Made by a program: the position numbers and the translations under genes
NCBI RefSeq assembly: GCF_900100345.1
Contig: NZ_FMTT01000024.1
Location: forward strand, 17,974 to 81,973
DNA length: 64,000 nucleotides
Direction: 5' to 3'
Source of the DNA: Paenibacillus tianmuensis
Lineage (GTDB): Bacteria > Bacillota > Bacilli > Paenibacillales > NBRC-103111
In this document: positions 16,947-25,118 of the stretch, piece after piece
Layout: each line of letters starts with the position of its first letter
How positions within the stretch are numbered: position 1 is the first letter of the stretch
Notes under the pieces: generated by a model
Told to the model about the DNA's origin: nothing
The model's input: the letters and a program-made list of their open reading frames with translations, nothing else
The model's database searches: none

Positions 16947-18149
16947 CTATCTGCTAAGCGACGACCGCGAAGCGTCCGACCGCTGACGGCGGGGCCTGAA
17001 CCAGAACAAGGTCAAGCCCACGGCGCTCGCCCCGATTACCCCAGCCAAATAAAATCCGCTCTTGAGTCCCGCCCACTCGTTCAAGCCGCCGGCCAAGAAC
17101 GGCCCCGCAAACATGCCGATCGCATAGACTGCCTGGTACAGCCCCATCGCTGTAGCCCTCTTTTGTTCCGGGATGTGCTGTATCGAGAGTCCCAAGAGCA
17201 GCGGGAAATGCAGTCCTTGGAAAAACCCGTTAACCGCCTGCGTCAGCAGCAGCAGCCCGAAACCGGACACCAGTGAAGTTGCCGCCGAGCACACGGCGCT
17301 GACCGCAAAGCCGAGCAGCACGACGTTCCACGCTCCGAAGCGCGGGGCAAATACTTTGCCGGTCATAAACGAGCTGACGGCGTGCGGAATCATGAAAGCA
17401 AATACAAGCAGTGTCAGCCCGGCCTCGTCCGCCCCCAGCGATAAAGCGTACGAGGGCGTAAAACCGAACATCGTAATAAACAAGACACTGTGCGCCAAAA
17501 TGGACAACGAAGAAACCTTGAGCAGCAGCTTATCCTTCATCACCGGCGCGAGATCGGTGAAACGCATCGGCGACCGGTCGCCGCTTTCCTTCGGTTCTTT
17601 CAGCAGGAAAGCAAGCGCCAGCCCGGCCAGTCCGATGACCGCCCCGGTCCAGAATGCGGCGTTCCATCCGCCCCATTTGACCAAGTAGCCGCTCATGCTC
17701 ATGCCGAAAAGCTGCCCGGCGACGGTGAGCAGGCTGATCGTGCCCATCGCCCGGGTCGCTTGTTCGCCGCGGTATAATCCGGCATACATGACGGTAAACG
17801 CAACCCAGGTCGAGGCGCCTACCCCCGACAGCACGCGGCCGGCGAACGCCCAGCCAAGCTGCTCGCCCAAGGCGAAGCATAGGCAGCTGGCCGCGGTACA
17901 CAGCATGCCGAGCACAATGAACGGCTTCCGGCTCTTAAAACGGTCGGACGTGATCCCGAGCGGCAGACGCAGCACGATCTGCGTCAACCCGTAGCTGCCG
18001 AGCACGATCCCGGCCATGGTATAGGAGGCGCCCAGATGATCAAGGTATGGCGACAGGATCGGCACGTAGACATAGAGCGAGCACCAATATAACAAGGTGA
18101 CCAGCACAAAGATCGTATGATTCATTCGCTCTGCGGTTGTCGATTTCAT
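16947..18149 (-). CDS. MFS transporter
   Basis: A 400-residue, 12-helix major facilitator. The first helices carry YWCSLYVYVPILSPYLDHLG, and the loop motif LPLGITSDRFKSRKPFIVLG (G-x-x-x-D-R/K) lies between helices 2 and 3. The C-terminus is basic and cytoplasmic. It starts 18 bases after the iron-type alcohol dehydrogenase, with which it forms an operon ending in a strong terminator. The substrate (drug, sugar or alcohol-related metabolite) cannot be inferred. Confidence 0.9.
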   Translation of the reverse strand: MKSTTAERMNHTIFVLVTLLYWCSLYVYVPILSPYLDHLGASYTMAGIVLGSYGLTQIVLRLPLGITSDRFKSRKPFIVLGMLCTAASCLCFALGEQLGWAFAGRVLSGVGASTWVAFTVMYAGLYRGEQATRAMGTISLLTVAGQLFGMSMSGYLVKWGGWNAAFWTGAVIGLAGLALAFLLKEPKESGDRSPMRFTDLAPVMKDKLLLKVSSLSILAHSVLFITMFGFTPSYALSLGADEAGLTLLVFAFMIPHAVSSFMTGKVFAPRFGAWNVVLLGFAVSAVCSAATSLVSGFGLLLLTQAVNGFFQGLHFPLLLGLSIQHIPEQKRATAMGLYQAVYAIGMFAGPFLAGGLNEWAGLKSGFYLAGVIGASAVGLTLFWFRPRRQRSDASRSSLSR

Positions 18150-18167
18150 GATGAGTTTTCTTCCCTC

Positions 18168-19337
18168 TTATAAGCTTAGCTGCAGAATAGCCTTGACATC
18201 GTCCTCATGCAGCACCTTGAACGATCCGATCGGGCCGAACTTAACGGCTTCCTTTGCCATTCGGCCGATTTCGCTGTCCCCGATACCGAGATCGGCCAAA
18301 CGAGCAGGCGCGCCGATGCGCGTAAAATAATCTCTCGTCGCCTGAATGCCGGCCAACGCGATTTCTTCTTCGCTTTTGCCTGCGGGATCGATGTTCCACA
18401 CCCGGACAGCAACCTGCACGAACCGTTCCGGACGGCTGCGGTATACATACTTCATCCAGTTCGGAAACAAAATGGAAAGTCCCGCCGCATGCGCAATATC
18501 ATAGATTGCGCTCACTTCGTGCTCGATAGCGTGCGTCGCCCAGTCGGTCTGCACGCCGACGCTGATCATGCCACCGTTCAGTGCATACGTGCCGCAAAGC
18601 ATCAGGTTCGCGCGAGCCTCGTATTGCTCCGGCTCGGCCAAAGCCCGTTCGCCGTTCTCAATAATCGTTTGCAGGATCGACTCGCAAAGCCGCTCTTGCA
18701 GAGGTGTATCCGGCGTGAGGCTGAAGTATTGCTCGAAGACGTGCGACATCATGTCCACGACCCCATTCACCGTTTGATCTGCGGGCACCGTGTACGTCAG
18801 CGTTGGGTCCAGAATGGAAAATTGGGGATAAGCGTAAATGCTGGCGAACGATTTCTTCAGCTTTTCTTCCCAGTTGGTGATGACGGCGTTGCCGTTCATT
18901 TCGGAGCCCGTTGCTGATAAGGTTAACACCGTACCGAGCGGCAGCGCCGCCGTAATTTTCGCTTTCCGCATCAGAAAATCCCAGACGTCTCCCTCATAAG
19001 GCACGCCGACGGCGACGGCTTTGGCTGCGTCGATTACGCTGCCTCCACCTACGGCCAGAATCAAATCGACGCCTTCCGCGCGGCACAGCTCGATTCCCTT
19101 GCGCACTGTCGTAACCCGGGGATTCGGCTCAACGCCGGGCAGTTCGACGGTTCGGACACCCGCGTTGGCAAGCTGCGTGAGGACGCGATCGTACAGGCCG
19201 GTCTTTTTAATGCTTCCGCCGCCATAAACGAGCAGTACCGTTTTGCTGCCGCAGGACGCAACTTGCTCGCCCAGCCGCTCCAGCTTGCCCGCACCGAACA
19301 AGATTTTGGTAGGATTATGAAAATCAAACGAATTCAT
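18168..19337 (-). CDS. iron-containing alcohol dehydrogenase (butanol dehydrogenase-like)
   Basis: 389 residues from the ATG at 19337, supported by GAAGGAGG; an upstream in-frame ATG lacks this. N-terminal FHNPTKILFGAGKLERL and the dinucleotide loop LAVGGGSVIDAAKAVAVG are typical. Metal ligands are suggested by GVVDMMSHVFEQYF and THAIEHEVSAIYDIAHAAGLS. It resembles YugJ/BdhA-type NADPH-dependent reductases of aldehydes. A TATAAT -10 (minus strand, near 19376) lies upstream. It is co-transcribed with the MFS transporter. Confidence 0.92.
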   Translation of the reverse strand: MNSFDFHNPTKILFGAGKLERLGEQVASCGSKTVLLVYGGGSIKKTGLYDRVLTQLANAGVRTVELPGVEPNPRVTTVRKGIELCRAEGVDLILAVGGGSVIDAAKAVAVGVPYEGDVWDFLMRKAKITAALPLGTVLTLSATGSEMNGNAVITNWEEKLKKSFASIYAYPQFSILDPTLTYTVPADQTVNGVVDMMSHVFEQYFSLTPDTPLQERLCESILQTIIENGERALAEPEQYEARANLMLCGTYALNGGMISVGVQTDWATHAIEHEVSAIYDIAHAAGLSILFPNWMKYVYRSRPERFVQVAVRVWNIDPAGKSEEEIALAGIQATRDYFTRIGAPARLADLGIGDSEIGRMAKEAVKFGPIGSFKVLHEDDVKAILQLSL

Positions 19338-19512
19338 CGTCTTTCCTCCTTCGTTACTCATGCGTTCAATATATTATACTAGGTACCGAACCATAGTACT
19401 AGCATGGGAACTTTTTACAAGACATGCTCGCAGCCGTTTCGCAATTTTCGCCGCACAAAAAGCCCTGCTGCCAGCATGGCGCTGCAAGAGGGCCGGGAAT
19501 GGTAAAAATCTG

Positions 19513-19905
19513 TCAAGAAATACTTTTGAGGCCGCCGTATTGAGAAATCGCGAGCAACAAATCACGCAATATCGGCAAGACGAACTGCGCGCCATCAAGC
19601 CGAAATATGCCGCTGCGGTTATGCACCGTCGCTTCCTTCACATACAGGCAGTAATGCGGCATTCCGGAGTGCATGCTGACGGATTCGCTTCCGGAGGCAC
19701 CCCTCTTTTGGAACGTAATCGGACGAGCGCCGGACGGCGGCTCGTACGGCAAAATGCTGATAATATCTTCAAGCCTGATATGATAATTGGCATGCGGCTT
19801 TTGGAAAACGAGTTCTTGGGTCGAGACCGTGAGTCCGAAATCCCTCTTTTTATGAGAAATTTTCAGTTCCCCCTCCAGCCCCTTGATCTTAATAAATTCG
19901 TTCAT
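19513..19905 (-). CDS. hypothetical protein
   Basis: 130 residues from the ATG at 19905, chosen because GGGAGGGAG lies upstream; an open frame extends further up but without support. The sequence (LKISHKKRDFGLTVSTQELVF, IRLEDIISILPYE) looks like a small beta-rich, PH-like domain, without signal peptide or membrane segment. No family is recognised. It is monocistronic. Confidence 0.65.
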   Translation of the reverse strand: MNEFIKIKGLEGELKISHKKRDFGLTVSTQELVFQKPHANYHIRLEDIISILPYEPPSGARPITFQKRGASGSESVSMHSGMPHYCLYVKEATVHNRSGIFRLDGAQFVLPILRDLLLAISQYGGLKSIS

Positions 19906-20100
19906 GCTCTCTCTCCCTCCCAGAGCCGTAGGCAGTCTGTTCGGTGGGTTGCCTCGAACGTTCCGATCCGAACGGAGCTTAGACCTTGAAGCGAGCATAC
20001 CATAAAAGGATAACCCGCGCCACCTGTCCCGTCCGGTCGGATGCTGCCAACATATTCTTCGGAGTTTTTGGCAAAATAACGCTATTGCCGAATATTTCAA

Positions 20101-20262
20101 GACAAAGGGGCGAAGCCGGAGGATTGCGACCATACGCTGTTCGTCAATCTGAAAGGGACGTTTCTGTGCGTTAAATTTGCGATTCCTCATATGAAGCAAA
20201 AGGCCGGCAGCATCATCATTACCAGCTCGATCATCGAGATCATGGAGTTGTACAGCTACCGC
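20101..20262 (+). pseudogene. remnant of a short-chain dehydrogenase (SDR)
   Basis: One plus-strand frame encodes about 50 residues that match the middle of classical SDR enzymes: HTLFVNLKGTFLCVKFAIPH (the N-L-K-G-T/F-L motif of helix 4) followed by SIIITSS (the catalytic-serine strand). The Rossmann N-terminus and the YxxxK region are absent, and the frame runs into unrelated sequence and a hairpin. No start or ribosome site is present, so this is a deletion relic. Confidence 0.6.
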
Positions 20263-20305
20263 TTTTCGTTTGTTTGTCCGAAACCCGCTTGTAGCTATAA
20301 CGCAA

Positions 20306-20349
20306 AAGCAAGCAGAAATCGTCTGGTGTAGACGACGATCTGCTTGCTT
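20306..20349 (-). terminator. hairpin, probable terminator of the 20905 gene
   Basis: AAGCAAGCAGA and TCTGCTTGCTT form an 11-bp stem with further pairing inside (TCGTC/GACGA). On the minus strand a short T-run follows. It also abuts the SDR remnant. Confidence 0.55.
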
Positions 20350-20416
20350 CTTAGGGATGGAAAACTTTTCACTGTTTCATTTCATATACCTTGATTTTTT
20401 TAGTGTGCGTTCGTTT

Positions 20417-20905
20417 TTAGTTATAAACGGTCAAAAGTATATTACTCTCAAAAGCATAAAGTATTTCTTTAAATTTATTCTTCTTGGCATCATACGTTCC
20501 GATTACTTGCACTTCTTCAGATTTTGCATCCAGCTTTTTTAGCTTTTGAAGGATCTGCTTCCGATCCTTTTCATCGATTTCATTGATTGGGAGCGTTGCG
20601 CGAGCCCCAGCTACTGTACCTGTTTCAGTGTCAAAGTGGATTTTATATTTTCCGTCTACCGATTTAACCGCTACAAAATCTCCAAATTCCACCTCGCCAA
20701 CATCCTGCAACTTTATCTCTTTCCCCGCAAACTGTTTCATCACTTTCTGTAGCTTTGAGGCCATCTCTTTGTCAATCTTAACCTTCTTAACCTCCGGCTG
20801 CTTCTGCTCTTGTGCAGCCGCAACTCCTGCAGGAAGCGGCCCTGCCACGGTAACCAACATACTGGATACGATCATAGACGCCATAATTGCTTTTTTTAAT
20901 TTCAT
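20417..20905 (-). CDS. secreted hypothetical protein
   Basis: 162 residues from the ATG at 20905, supported by AGGAGGATTT; an upstream in-frame ATG is less likely. The N-terminus has basic residues, a hydrophobic core and an Ala-rich cleavage region (GVAAAQEQ), a clear Sec signal peptide. The mature part is Lys-rich with GDFVAVKSVDGKYKIHFDTETGTV, which resembles PepSY-like small domains, though this is only suggestive. It lies downstream of BlaI/CopY-type operators and a broken small ORF. Confidence 0.75.
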   Translation of the reverse strand: MKLKKAIMASMIVSSMLVTVAGPLPAGVAAAQEQKQPEVKKVKIDKEMASKLQKVMKQFAGKEIKLQDVGEVEFGDFVAVKSVDGKYKIHFDTETGTVAGARATLPINEIDEKDRKQILQKLKKLDAKSEEVQVIGTYDAKKNKFKEILYAFESNILLTVYN

Positions 20906-20976
20906 GATAAATCCTCCTATGTAATTAATTGGATAAAAATTCAATCATACTCATTTTAGAAAAGGAATTGGTTTTC

Positions 20977-21080
20977 TTAAGCTTCCTTTAAAGATTTCGC
21001 CTCTGCCACAAAGTTCACCGATGAACCCAGTAATATAACACTGATTAATGTTGCATGGCTACTTTTGATATTACGTTCAT
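20977..21080 (-). pseudogene. frame-disrupted short signal-peptide ORF
   Basis: Behind GGGAGG an ATG at 21080 opens a frame of 11 codons. Shifting frame by one base near an AAAA run gives TLISVILLGSSVNFVAEA, then KSLKEA and a stop at 20977. The composite looks like a 34-residue secreted peptide or the stump of a secreted protein. The shift is seen directly; the original gene is inferred. Confidence 0.35.
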
Positions 21081-21108
21081 TTTGTATAGCTCCTCCCATA
21101 TGATTATA

Positions 21109-21159
21109 ACTACGTTTGTAGTCTATGGTTATATACTACAGTTGTAGTTGTATATTGTC
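21109..21159 (-). promoter_or_regulatory. promoter with two BlaI/MecI/CopY-type operators
   Basis: ACTACAGTTGTAGT (21135-21148) is a perfect dyad containing TACA-N2-TGTA, the core recognised by BlaI/MecI/CopY repressors. ACTACGTTTGTAGT (21109-21122) is a one-mismatch second copy. On the minus strand a perfect TTGACA (21154-21159) and a TAGTAT -10 flank the first dyad with 17-bp spacing. No BlaI, BlaR1 or CopY gene is present nearby. Confidence 0.6.
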
Positions 21160-21198
21160 AACACCTTTGTTACAAAAAAAATTTTCATCCTACTATGC

Positions 21199-21510
21199 CT
21201 AAATGCCAGGATTCAGTTTGCCCCTCTCCGCATCAACATGCTCCCGATTAACTTTGAAGTAGGTACCTTGCTCCTCAAAATCAAAATAATGCTTGTCATC
21301 CGGCATCAAAACACACCGGGTCAGTTTTATTATATTGTCTTCATTGAACGTGCTATCGGTAAAGTATATCTGAACGGCCCTCTTTCTCTGGAGCGCCTCA
21401 TTCAGATTTTTTAATGCAGAGCGGCCTTCTTTAAGAATGACAATAAGCATGCCGAAAGAAAAACCGACCTCTTCGTCCTCTATATCCAGGAAAACTTCGT
21501 CGACGAGCAC
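21199..21510 (-). CDS. hypothetical protein, 5'-truncated by IS sequence
   Basis: The visible 103 residues (from a GTG at 21510) are acidic with DEVFLDIEDEEVGFSFGMLI and end with an ordinary stop. The frame stays open upstream into sequence that belongs to the transposase relic, and no ribosome site is found. The GTG is therefore probably internal and the true N-terminus lost to the insertion. No family is recognised. Confidence 0.45.
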   Translation of the reverse strand: MLVDEVFLDIEDEEVGFSFGMLIVILKEGRSALKNLNEALQRKRAVQIYFTDSTFNEDNIIKLTRCVLMPDDKHYFDFEEQGTYFKVNREHVDAERGKLNPGI

Positions 21511-21514
21511 TGCA

Positions 21515-21946
21515 GAGTCGCTAGGTGAAGAAAGTAAAAAACGGTTGGAATCGCTGCTGAACTACTCCCCTCTGCTTCGAAGCGTGTGGGAGTGGAAAGA
21601 AGCATTCACGACATGGTATGACTGCTCGCCGAACTTGGCCATTGCCAGACTGGGATTTTATAGAGGACGAAGAGGAACGTTGGTGTGAGCAAGGTGATCG
21701 AATCGACCACACCGCGGTCCGAAGCGCCCTCAAGACGATGTGCAATTGGAAAGTGGAGATCGTGAACTACCATCATTGCTGCTGGACAAACGCAACAGTA
21801 GAAGGTCGACACAATCGTATAAAAGCTTTTCAGCGCCGCCATTACTTCACACGAAATCGCAGTCGCTATAAAGCAGGCATTCTCATCGAATGTAACCGCC
21901 ACCGGATGTTGGGCTAGCAGTCAAGCACTGATTTTGAGGTTGAGCC
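21515..21946 (+). mobile_element. decayed ISL3-family insertion sequence with right terminal repeat
   Basis: Two plus-strand frames carry consecutive pieces of an ISL3-type transposase C-terminus: KKRLESLLNYSPLLRSVWEW plus KEAFTTWYDCSP in one frame, then ALKTMCNWKVEIVNYHHCCW and ATVEGRHNRIKAFQRRHYFT (the D-G-R-x-N-x-I-K motif is altered to EGRHNRIK) in another, with a frameshift near 21650. The terminal repeat at 21920-21946 ends in GAGCC and is 23/27 identical to the end of the MITE at 43.4 kb. The 5' two thirds of the element are missing. Confidence 0.75.
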
Positions 21947-21986
21947 ATAATTAATCTCATTTATTTTTTTCGAAAAGAAATATGCC

Positions 21987-23522
21987 TTACGCTTCCGGCT
22001 TTGCATTCGAATCGACGGGAGGGGCCGGGACTAGAGCCGGTTGATTCGCCACGGAATTCTGTTGACTCGTGCGATTCGTCAAGCCTTTCACCAGCTTCTC
22101 CAGGTCCAGTCCGCTGACGCTCTTCAGCATTTCCGGCGCCGTCGCCATCAACTGTGTCACATAGTTGCTAATCCGCGCCGCGCCTTCGCCGTGACCGGTA
22201 TCGACAACCGTAAGCTTGTCGATCGACTTGATCGGCTCGGCTACCTTGCCCGCCAGCTCCGGGAGCATCTTGACGATGATATCGAGGACAGCCGCTTCGC
22301 CGAACTTTTCGAACGCCTCCGCGAGCTTCTGCTTCGCTTCCGCTTCGGCCAAGCCGCGCAGCCGGATCACCTCCGCCTCCGCCGTCCCTTTGGCCCGCTC
22401 GGCATCCGCGATCGCCAGACCTTCCAGCCGCTTCTGCTCCGCCTGCGCTCTCGCCTCCGCTTCGATGCGGTATTGCATGGCGTCCGCTTGCGTGATCTGC
22501 TTCGCCTTCTCCGCTTCCGCCGCCTGAACGACCGCATACCGGTCGGCGTCCGCCTTCTTCTTCACCTCGGCGTCATACTGCTTCTCGCGGCGTAAAATCT
22601 CCTTCGCTTCGAGGTCGATTTCGCGCTCCTTCCGCACGAGCTCCACGCGCATTTGCTCCTCGACGACGCTTTGCTTCGAACGCGCCTCCTGCACGTGGTA
22701 GGCCTGATCCGCTTCCGCACGGGCCATATCCTGATCCTTCTTGAAGGCAGCTACCTTCAGTTCCTTCTCCTTCGAAGCCTCGGCGATATTCGTGTCCCGC
22801 AGCAGCTCGGCCTTTTGCCCTTCCTCCTCGGCGCGCGCCTTCTGAATCCGCGCATCGCGGAGCGCTTCCGCTTCGGCGATTTCCGCATCGCGCTTCACCG
22901 CGGCGATCCGCGGCTTACCAAGCGCATCCAGGTAGCCCTGCTTGTCGCGTACATCCTTGATCGTGAAGGAAACGATCTGCAGCCCCATTTTTTTCAAATC
23001 CTTGGCTGCGACGCCCTGGACCTCCTGCGCAAAGCGGTCCCGGTTCCGGTATACTTCCTCCACCGTCATCGAGCCGAGAATGGCCCGCAAATGGCCTTCC
23101 AATACTTCCTGCGCCTCTCCTTTAAGCGCTTCCGTAGGCTTGCCCATAAACTGCTCCGCAGCCGTAGCGATATCCTCGACGGCCCCGCCGATCTTAATGA
23201 TCGCCACGCCGTCGGCAAGCACCGGCACCCCTTGCTCCGTATACACTTCGGGAGTCGAGACATCGAGCTTATGCGACAGCAGTGACAAAAACTCGGCCCG
23301 TTGGAATACGGGAAGAATGAACGAACCGCCGCCGCGCACGATTTTGATTTTGCGTCCGTTGTCGTCCGTCAGGACGTTTCTGCTGCCGAGAAACGAACCG
23401 GTCACGATCATCGCTTCGTCCGGGCTGACCGTTTTGTACCGCGCCCAGAATGCCAGGCCCAACACTACGATGACGGCAACGACAATCACGGGAACCAACA
23501 AGGCATCACTTATTCCATCCAT
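21987..23522 (-). CDS. floT: flotillin family protein (FloT/YuaG-like)
   Basis: 511 residues from the ATG at 23522 (AAGGAG 8 bases upstream; a GTG six bases earlier is possible). An N-terminal hydrophobic hairpin (VPVIVVAVIVVLGLAFWARY) is followed by an SPFH domain (residues about 40-220) and a long Glu/Ala-rich coiled coil (about 220-400), then a C-terminal tail. Length and layout match YuaG/FloT, which scaffolds functional membrane microdomains. It is 24 bases downstream of the NfeD-like gene, as in yuaF-yuaG of Bacillus, and shares its sigma-W-like promoter. Confidence 0.93.
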   Translation of the reverse strand: MDGISDALLVPVIVVAVIVVLGLAFWARYKTVSPDEAMIVTGSFLGSRNVLTDDNGRKIKIVRGGGSFILPVFQRAEFLSLLSHKLDVSTPEVYTEQGVPVLADGVAIIKIGGAVEDIATAAEQFMGKPTEALKGEAQEVLEGHLRAILGSMTVEEVYRNRDRFAQEVQGVAAKDLKKMGLQIVSFTIKDVRDKQGYLDALGKPRIAAVKRDAEIAEAEALRDARIQKARAEEEGQKAELLRDTNIAEASKEKELKVAAFKKDQDMARAEADQAYHVQEARSKQSVVEEQMRVELVRKEREIDLEAKEILRREKQYDAEVKKKADADRYAVVQAAEAEKAKQITQADAMQYRIEAEARAQAEQKRLEGLAIADAERAKGTAEAEVIRLRGLAEAEAKQKLAEAFEKFGEAAVLDIIVKMLPELAGKVAEPIKSIDKLTVVDTGHGEGAARISNYVTQLMATAPEMLKSVSGLDLEKLVKGLTNRTSQQNSVANQPALVPAPPVDSNAKPEA

Positions 23523-23546
23523 CTGCACCGCTCCTTCGATAAGTAA

Positions 23547-24080
23547 TTAATGATTGGAGTCCAGACAAGACACAAGCAGTGCGCCGTCCTTCACTTCCAC
23601 CGTCACAACCTTAAGACCTGCCGCAATCTCCGTCCCGTCGAAGCTTTCCGCAATTTGATTCGTCACACCGCCGCCGATCCGCATCACAACCTCGCCGCTG
23701 CCCCGCGCGGGAATCGGCACGGTCACTTCGCCGATGCGGCCGACCAAATCCTGCATCGAGAATGCGACCGAATTTTCGGTTTTCTCCATCGGCTTTACGT
23801 AGACAAAATAAATCAGAACGGCAGATGCAGCGGCAGCCAGCAGGGATAGGACAAAGACCGCCCCCGCTACCAAAGAAGTATAGCCCGTCAGCAGCACCCC
23901 GGCCCCGCCAAGCACCGTAATCGCAGTGAAGAGCACCATCGGCTGCAGCCAGTGAAGCACGTCGCCGGACATGAAATCGAACATTCCGTCCAGCGCGTTG
24001 CTGAGCAAGTCGCCGAGCAGCACCGTCACCAAGGCGAATAAGACGCCGGTAATCAACAGCCCCCAATACACTCCAAGCAT
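23547..24080 (-). CDS. NfeD-like membrane protein (YuaF-like)
   Basis: 177 residues from the ATG at 24080, supported by GGAGGGAAG. Three to four membrane helices occupy residues 1-105, and a soluble C-terminal OB-like domain carries the NfeD pattern GRIGEVTVPIPARGSGEVVM. NfeD proteins are the constant partners of flotillins; in Bacillus YuaF acts with FloT in membrane stress protection. First gene of the two-gene operon. Confidence 0.88.
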   Translation of the reverse strand: MLGVYWGLLITGVLFALVTVLLGDLLSNALDGMFDFMSGDVLHWLQPMVLFTAITVLGGAGVLLTGYTSLVAGAVFVLSLLAAAASAVLIYFVYVKPMEKTENSVAFSMQDLVGRIGEVTVPIPARGSGEVVMRIGGGVTNQIAESFDGTEIAAGLKVVTVEVKDGALLVSCLDSNH

Positions 24081-24124
24081 GTCCTTCCCTCCTGACCGTC
24101 TAGGGTTATGCACTCATGACGTAA

Positions 24125-24150
24125 TACGCATCATACGCGTAAAAGTTTCG
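24125..24150 (-). promoter_or_regulatory. sigma-W-type (ECF) promoter of the NfeD-flotillin operon
   Basis: On the minus strand CGAAACTTTT is followed, 16 bases after GAAAC, by CGTATTA. This matches the sigma-W consensus TGAAAC-N16-CGTA. The orthologous yuaF operon of Bacillus subtilis belongs to the sigma-W envelope stress regulon, which supports the call. Confidence 0.75.
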
Positions 24151-24190
24151 CTTTTTTTCCTCCATTTTCCTTATTTTGAAAATAAAAATC

Positions 24191-24222
24191 AAGGCCGCAG
24201 GAATCGTCATTCCCACGGCCTT
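24191..24222 (-). terminator. terminator of the phosphodiester glycosidase gene
   Basis: AAGGCCG and CGGCCTT arms with an additional inner GGAAT/ATTCC pairing; the minus strand continues into a T-rich run. Confidence 0.75.
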
Positions 24223-24224
24223 CT

Positions 24225-25034
24225 TTACTTCGACTTGAGCGCTAGCATCTGATAGACCTCCCGGGAATCTCCCTTAAGCCGGACTTGTCCGTTCTGCATC
24301 TGCGAGGAGCCGTCGCCGTCCAGAAAAATGCCGTCGACCAGTTGTCCCGGCGCAGTCGTCTCAAGCACCGCCCGGCGGAATTGCTCGACGGTGCACGGCT
24401 TGTCCGACACGAGAAGCCACAGGTTCTGCTGCCGGTCGAATACGGCTCCCGAGCGCAGCCTCGGCTCGTCAAACGCCGGCATGTCCTCCTTCTTCGCCTG
24501 CTCGATCCAGCGCTCCTCCGCCCCGAGAGACATGCTGACCCCGCCTTGCGCCCAGTAGCGGTTCGGATCGGTCATTCGCAGCTCCCCTGCCTCCTGCGCC
24601 ACCTGGACGGAGAACGACCGCGTCACTTCGTCCCAGACAAGCGTCCCTTTCGGATAATCGATGTTGTACCAGCCGGAGCCGTAGTCGTGGGATTCGCCCT
24701 TCAGCGGCTTGCCGTTGACAACGGCGATGCTGAGCAGGTCGCCGTTCCAGAAAAAGCCTCCGTTAATCCCGTAATCCGGCGTCGCGGTCACGTTGGTCAC
24801 GATGTGCTTCAGCTCGATATTGTCGGGAGCCGTCCGCATCGCATGCAGCTTCACTCCGTTCGCCGCCGCAAACGTGGTGTAGGTATAATGGACGGGAACC
24901 GGCTTTTCCCGGGGGGTTGTCCAATAGGCAGACAAAATGACGGCAATTAAATTGCCAAGCAAAAATCCCGCAAGCAAAAGCTGAAGCTGACGTTCGTTTC
25001 CGCGGGCCAGACGGTTTCTCAGAACGGCTATCAT
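24225..25034 (-). CDS. phosphodiester glycosidase family protein (NAGPA domain)
   Basis: 269 residues from the ATG at 25034 (GGGGAT upstream). A single N-terminal membrane anchor (LQLLLAGFLLGNLIAVILSA) places the catalytic domain outside the cytoplasm. The domain shows the NAGPA/exopolysaccharide pattern: YGINGGFFWNGDLLSIAVVN, GGVSMSL, RSGAVFDRQQNLWLLVSD and DGIFLDGDGSSQM. The family hydrolyses GlcNAc-phosphodiester or related linkages in surface polymers. It is not close-coupled to the flotillin genes and has its own terminator. Confidence 0.82.
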   Translation of the reverse strand: MIAVLRNRLARGNERQLQLLLAGFLLGNLIAVILSAYWTTPREKPVPVHYTYTTFAAANGVKLHAMRTAPDNIELKHIVTNVTATPDYGINGGFFWNGDLLSIAVVNGKPLKGESHDYGSGWYNIDYPKGTLVWDEVTRSFSVQVAQEAGELRMTDPNRYWAQGGVSMSLGAEERWIEQAKKEDMPAFDEPRLRSGAVFDRQQNLWLLVSDKPCTVEQFRRAVLETTAPGQLVDGIFLDGDGSSQMQNGQVRLKGDSREVYQMLALKSK

Positions 25035-25118
25035 CGGCACATCCCCATTTCATCTGAAATCATAGTCATAGATTCGTAGTCTTAATCTATGAGATTCAGG
25101 GAAGGATTATGATTGGCG

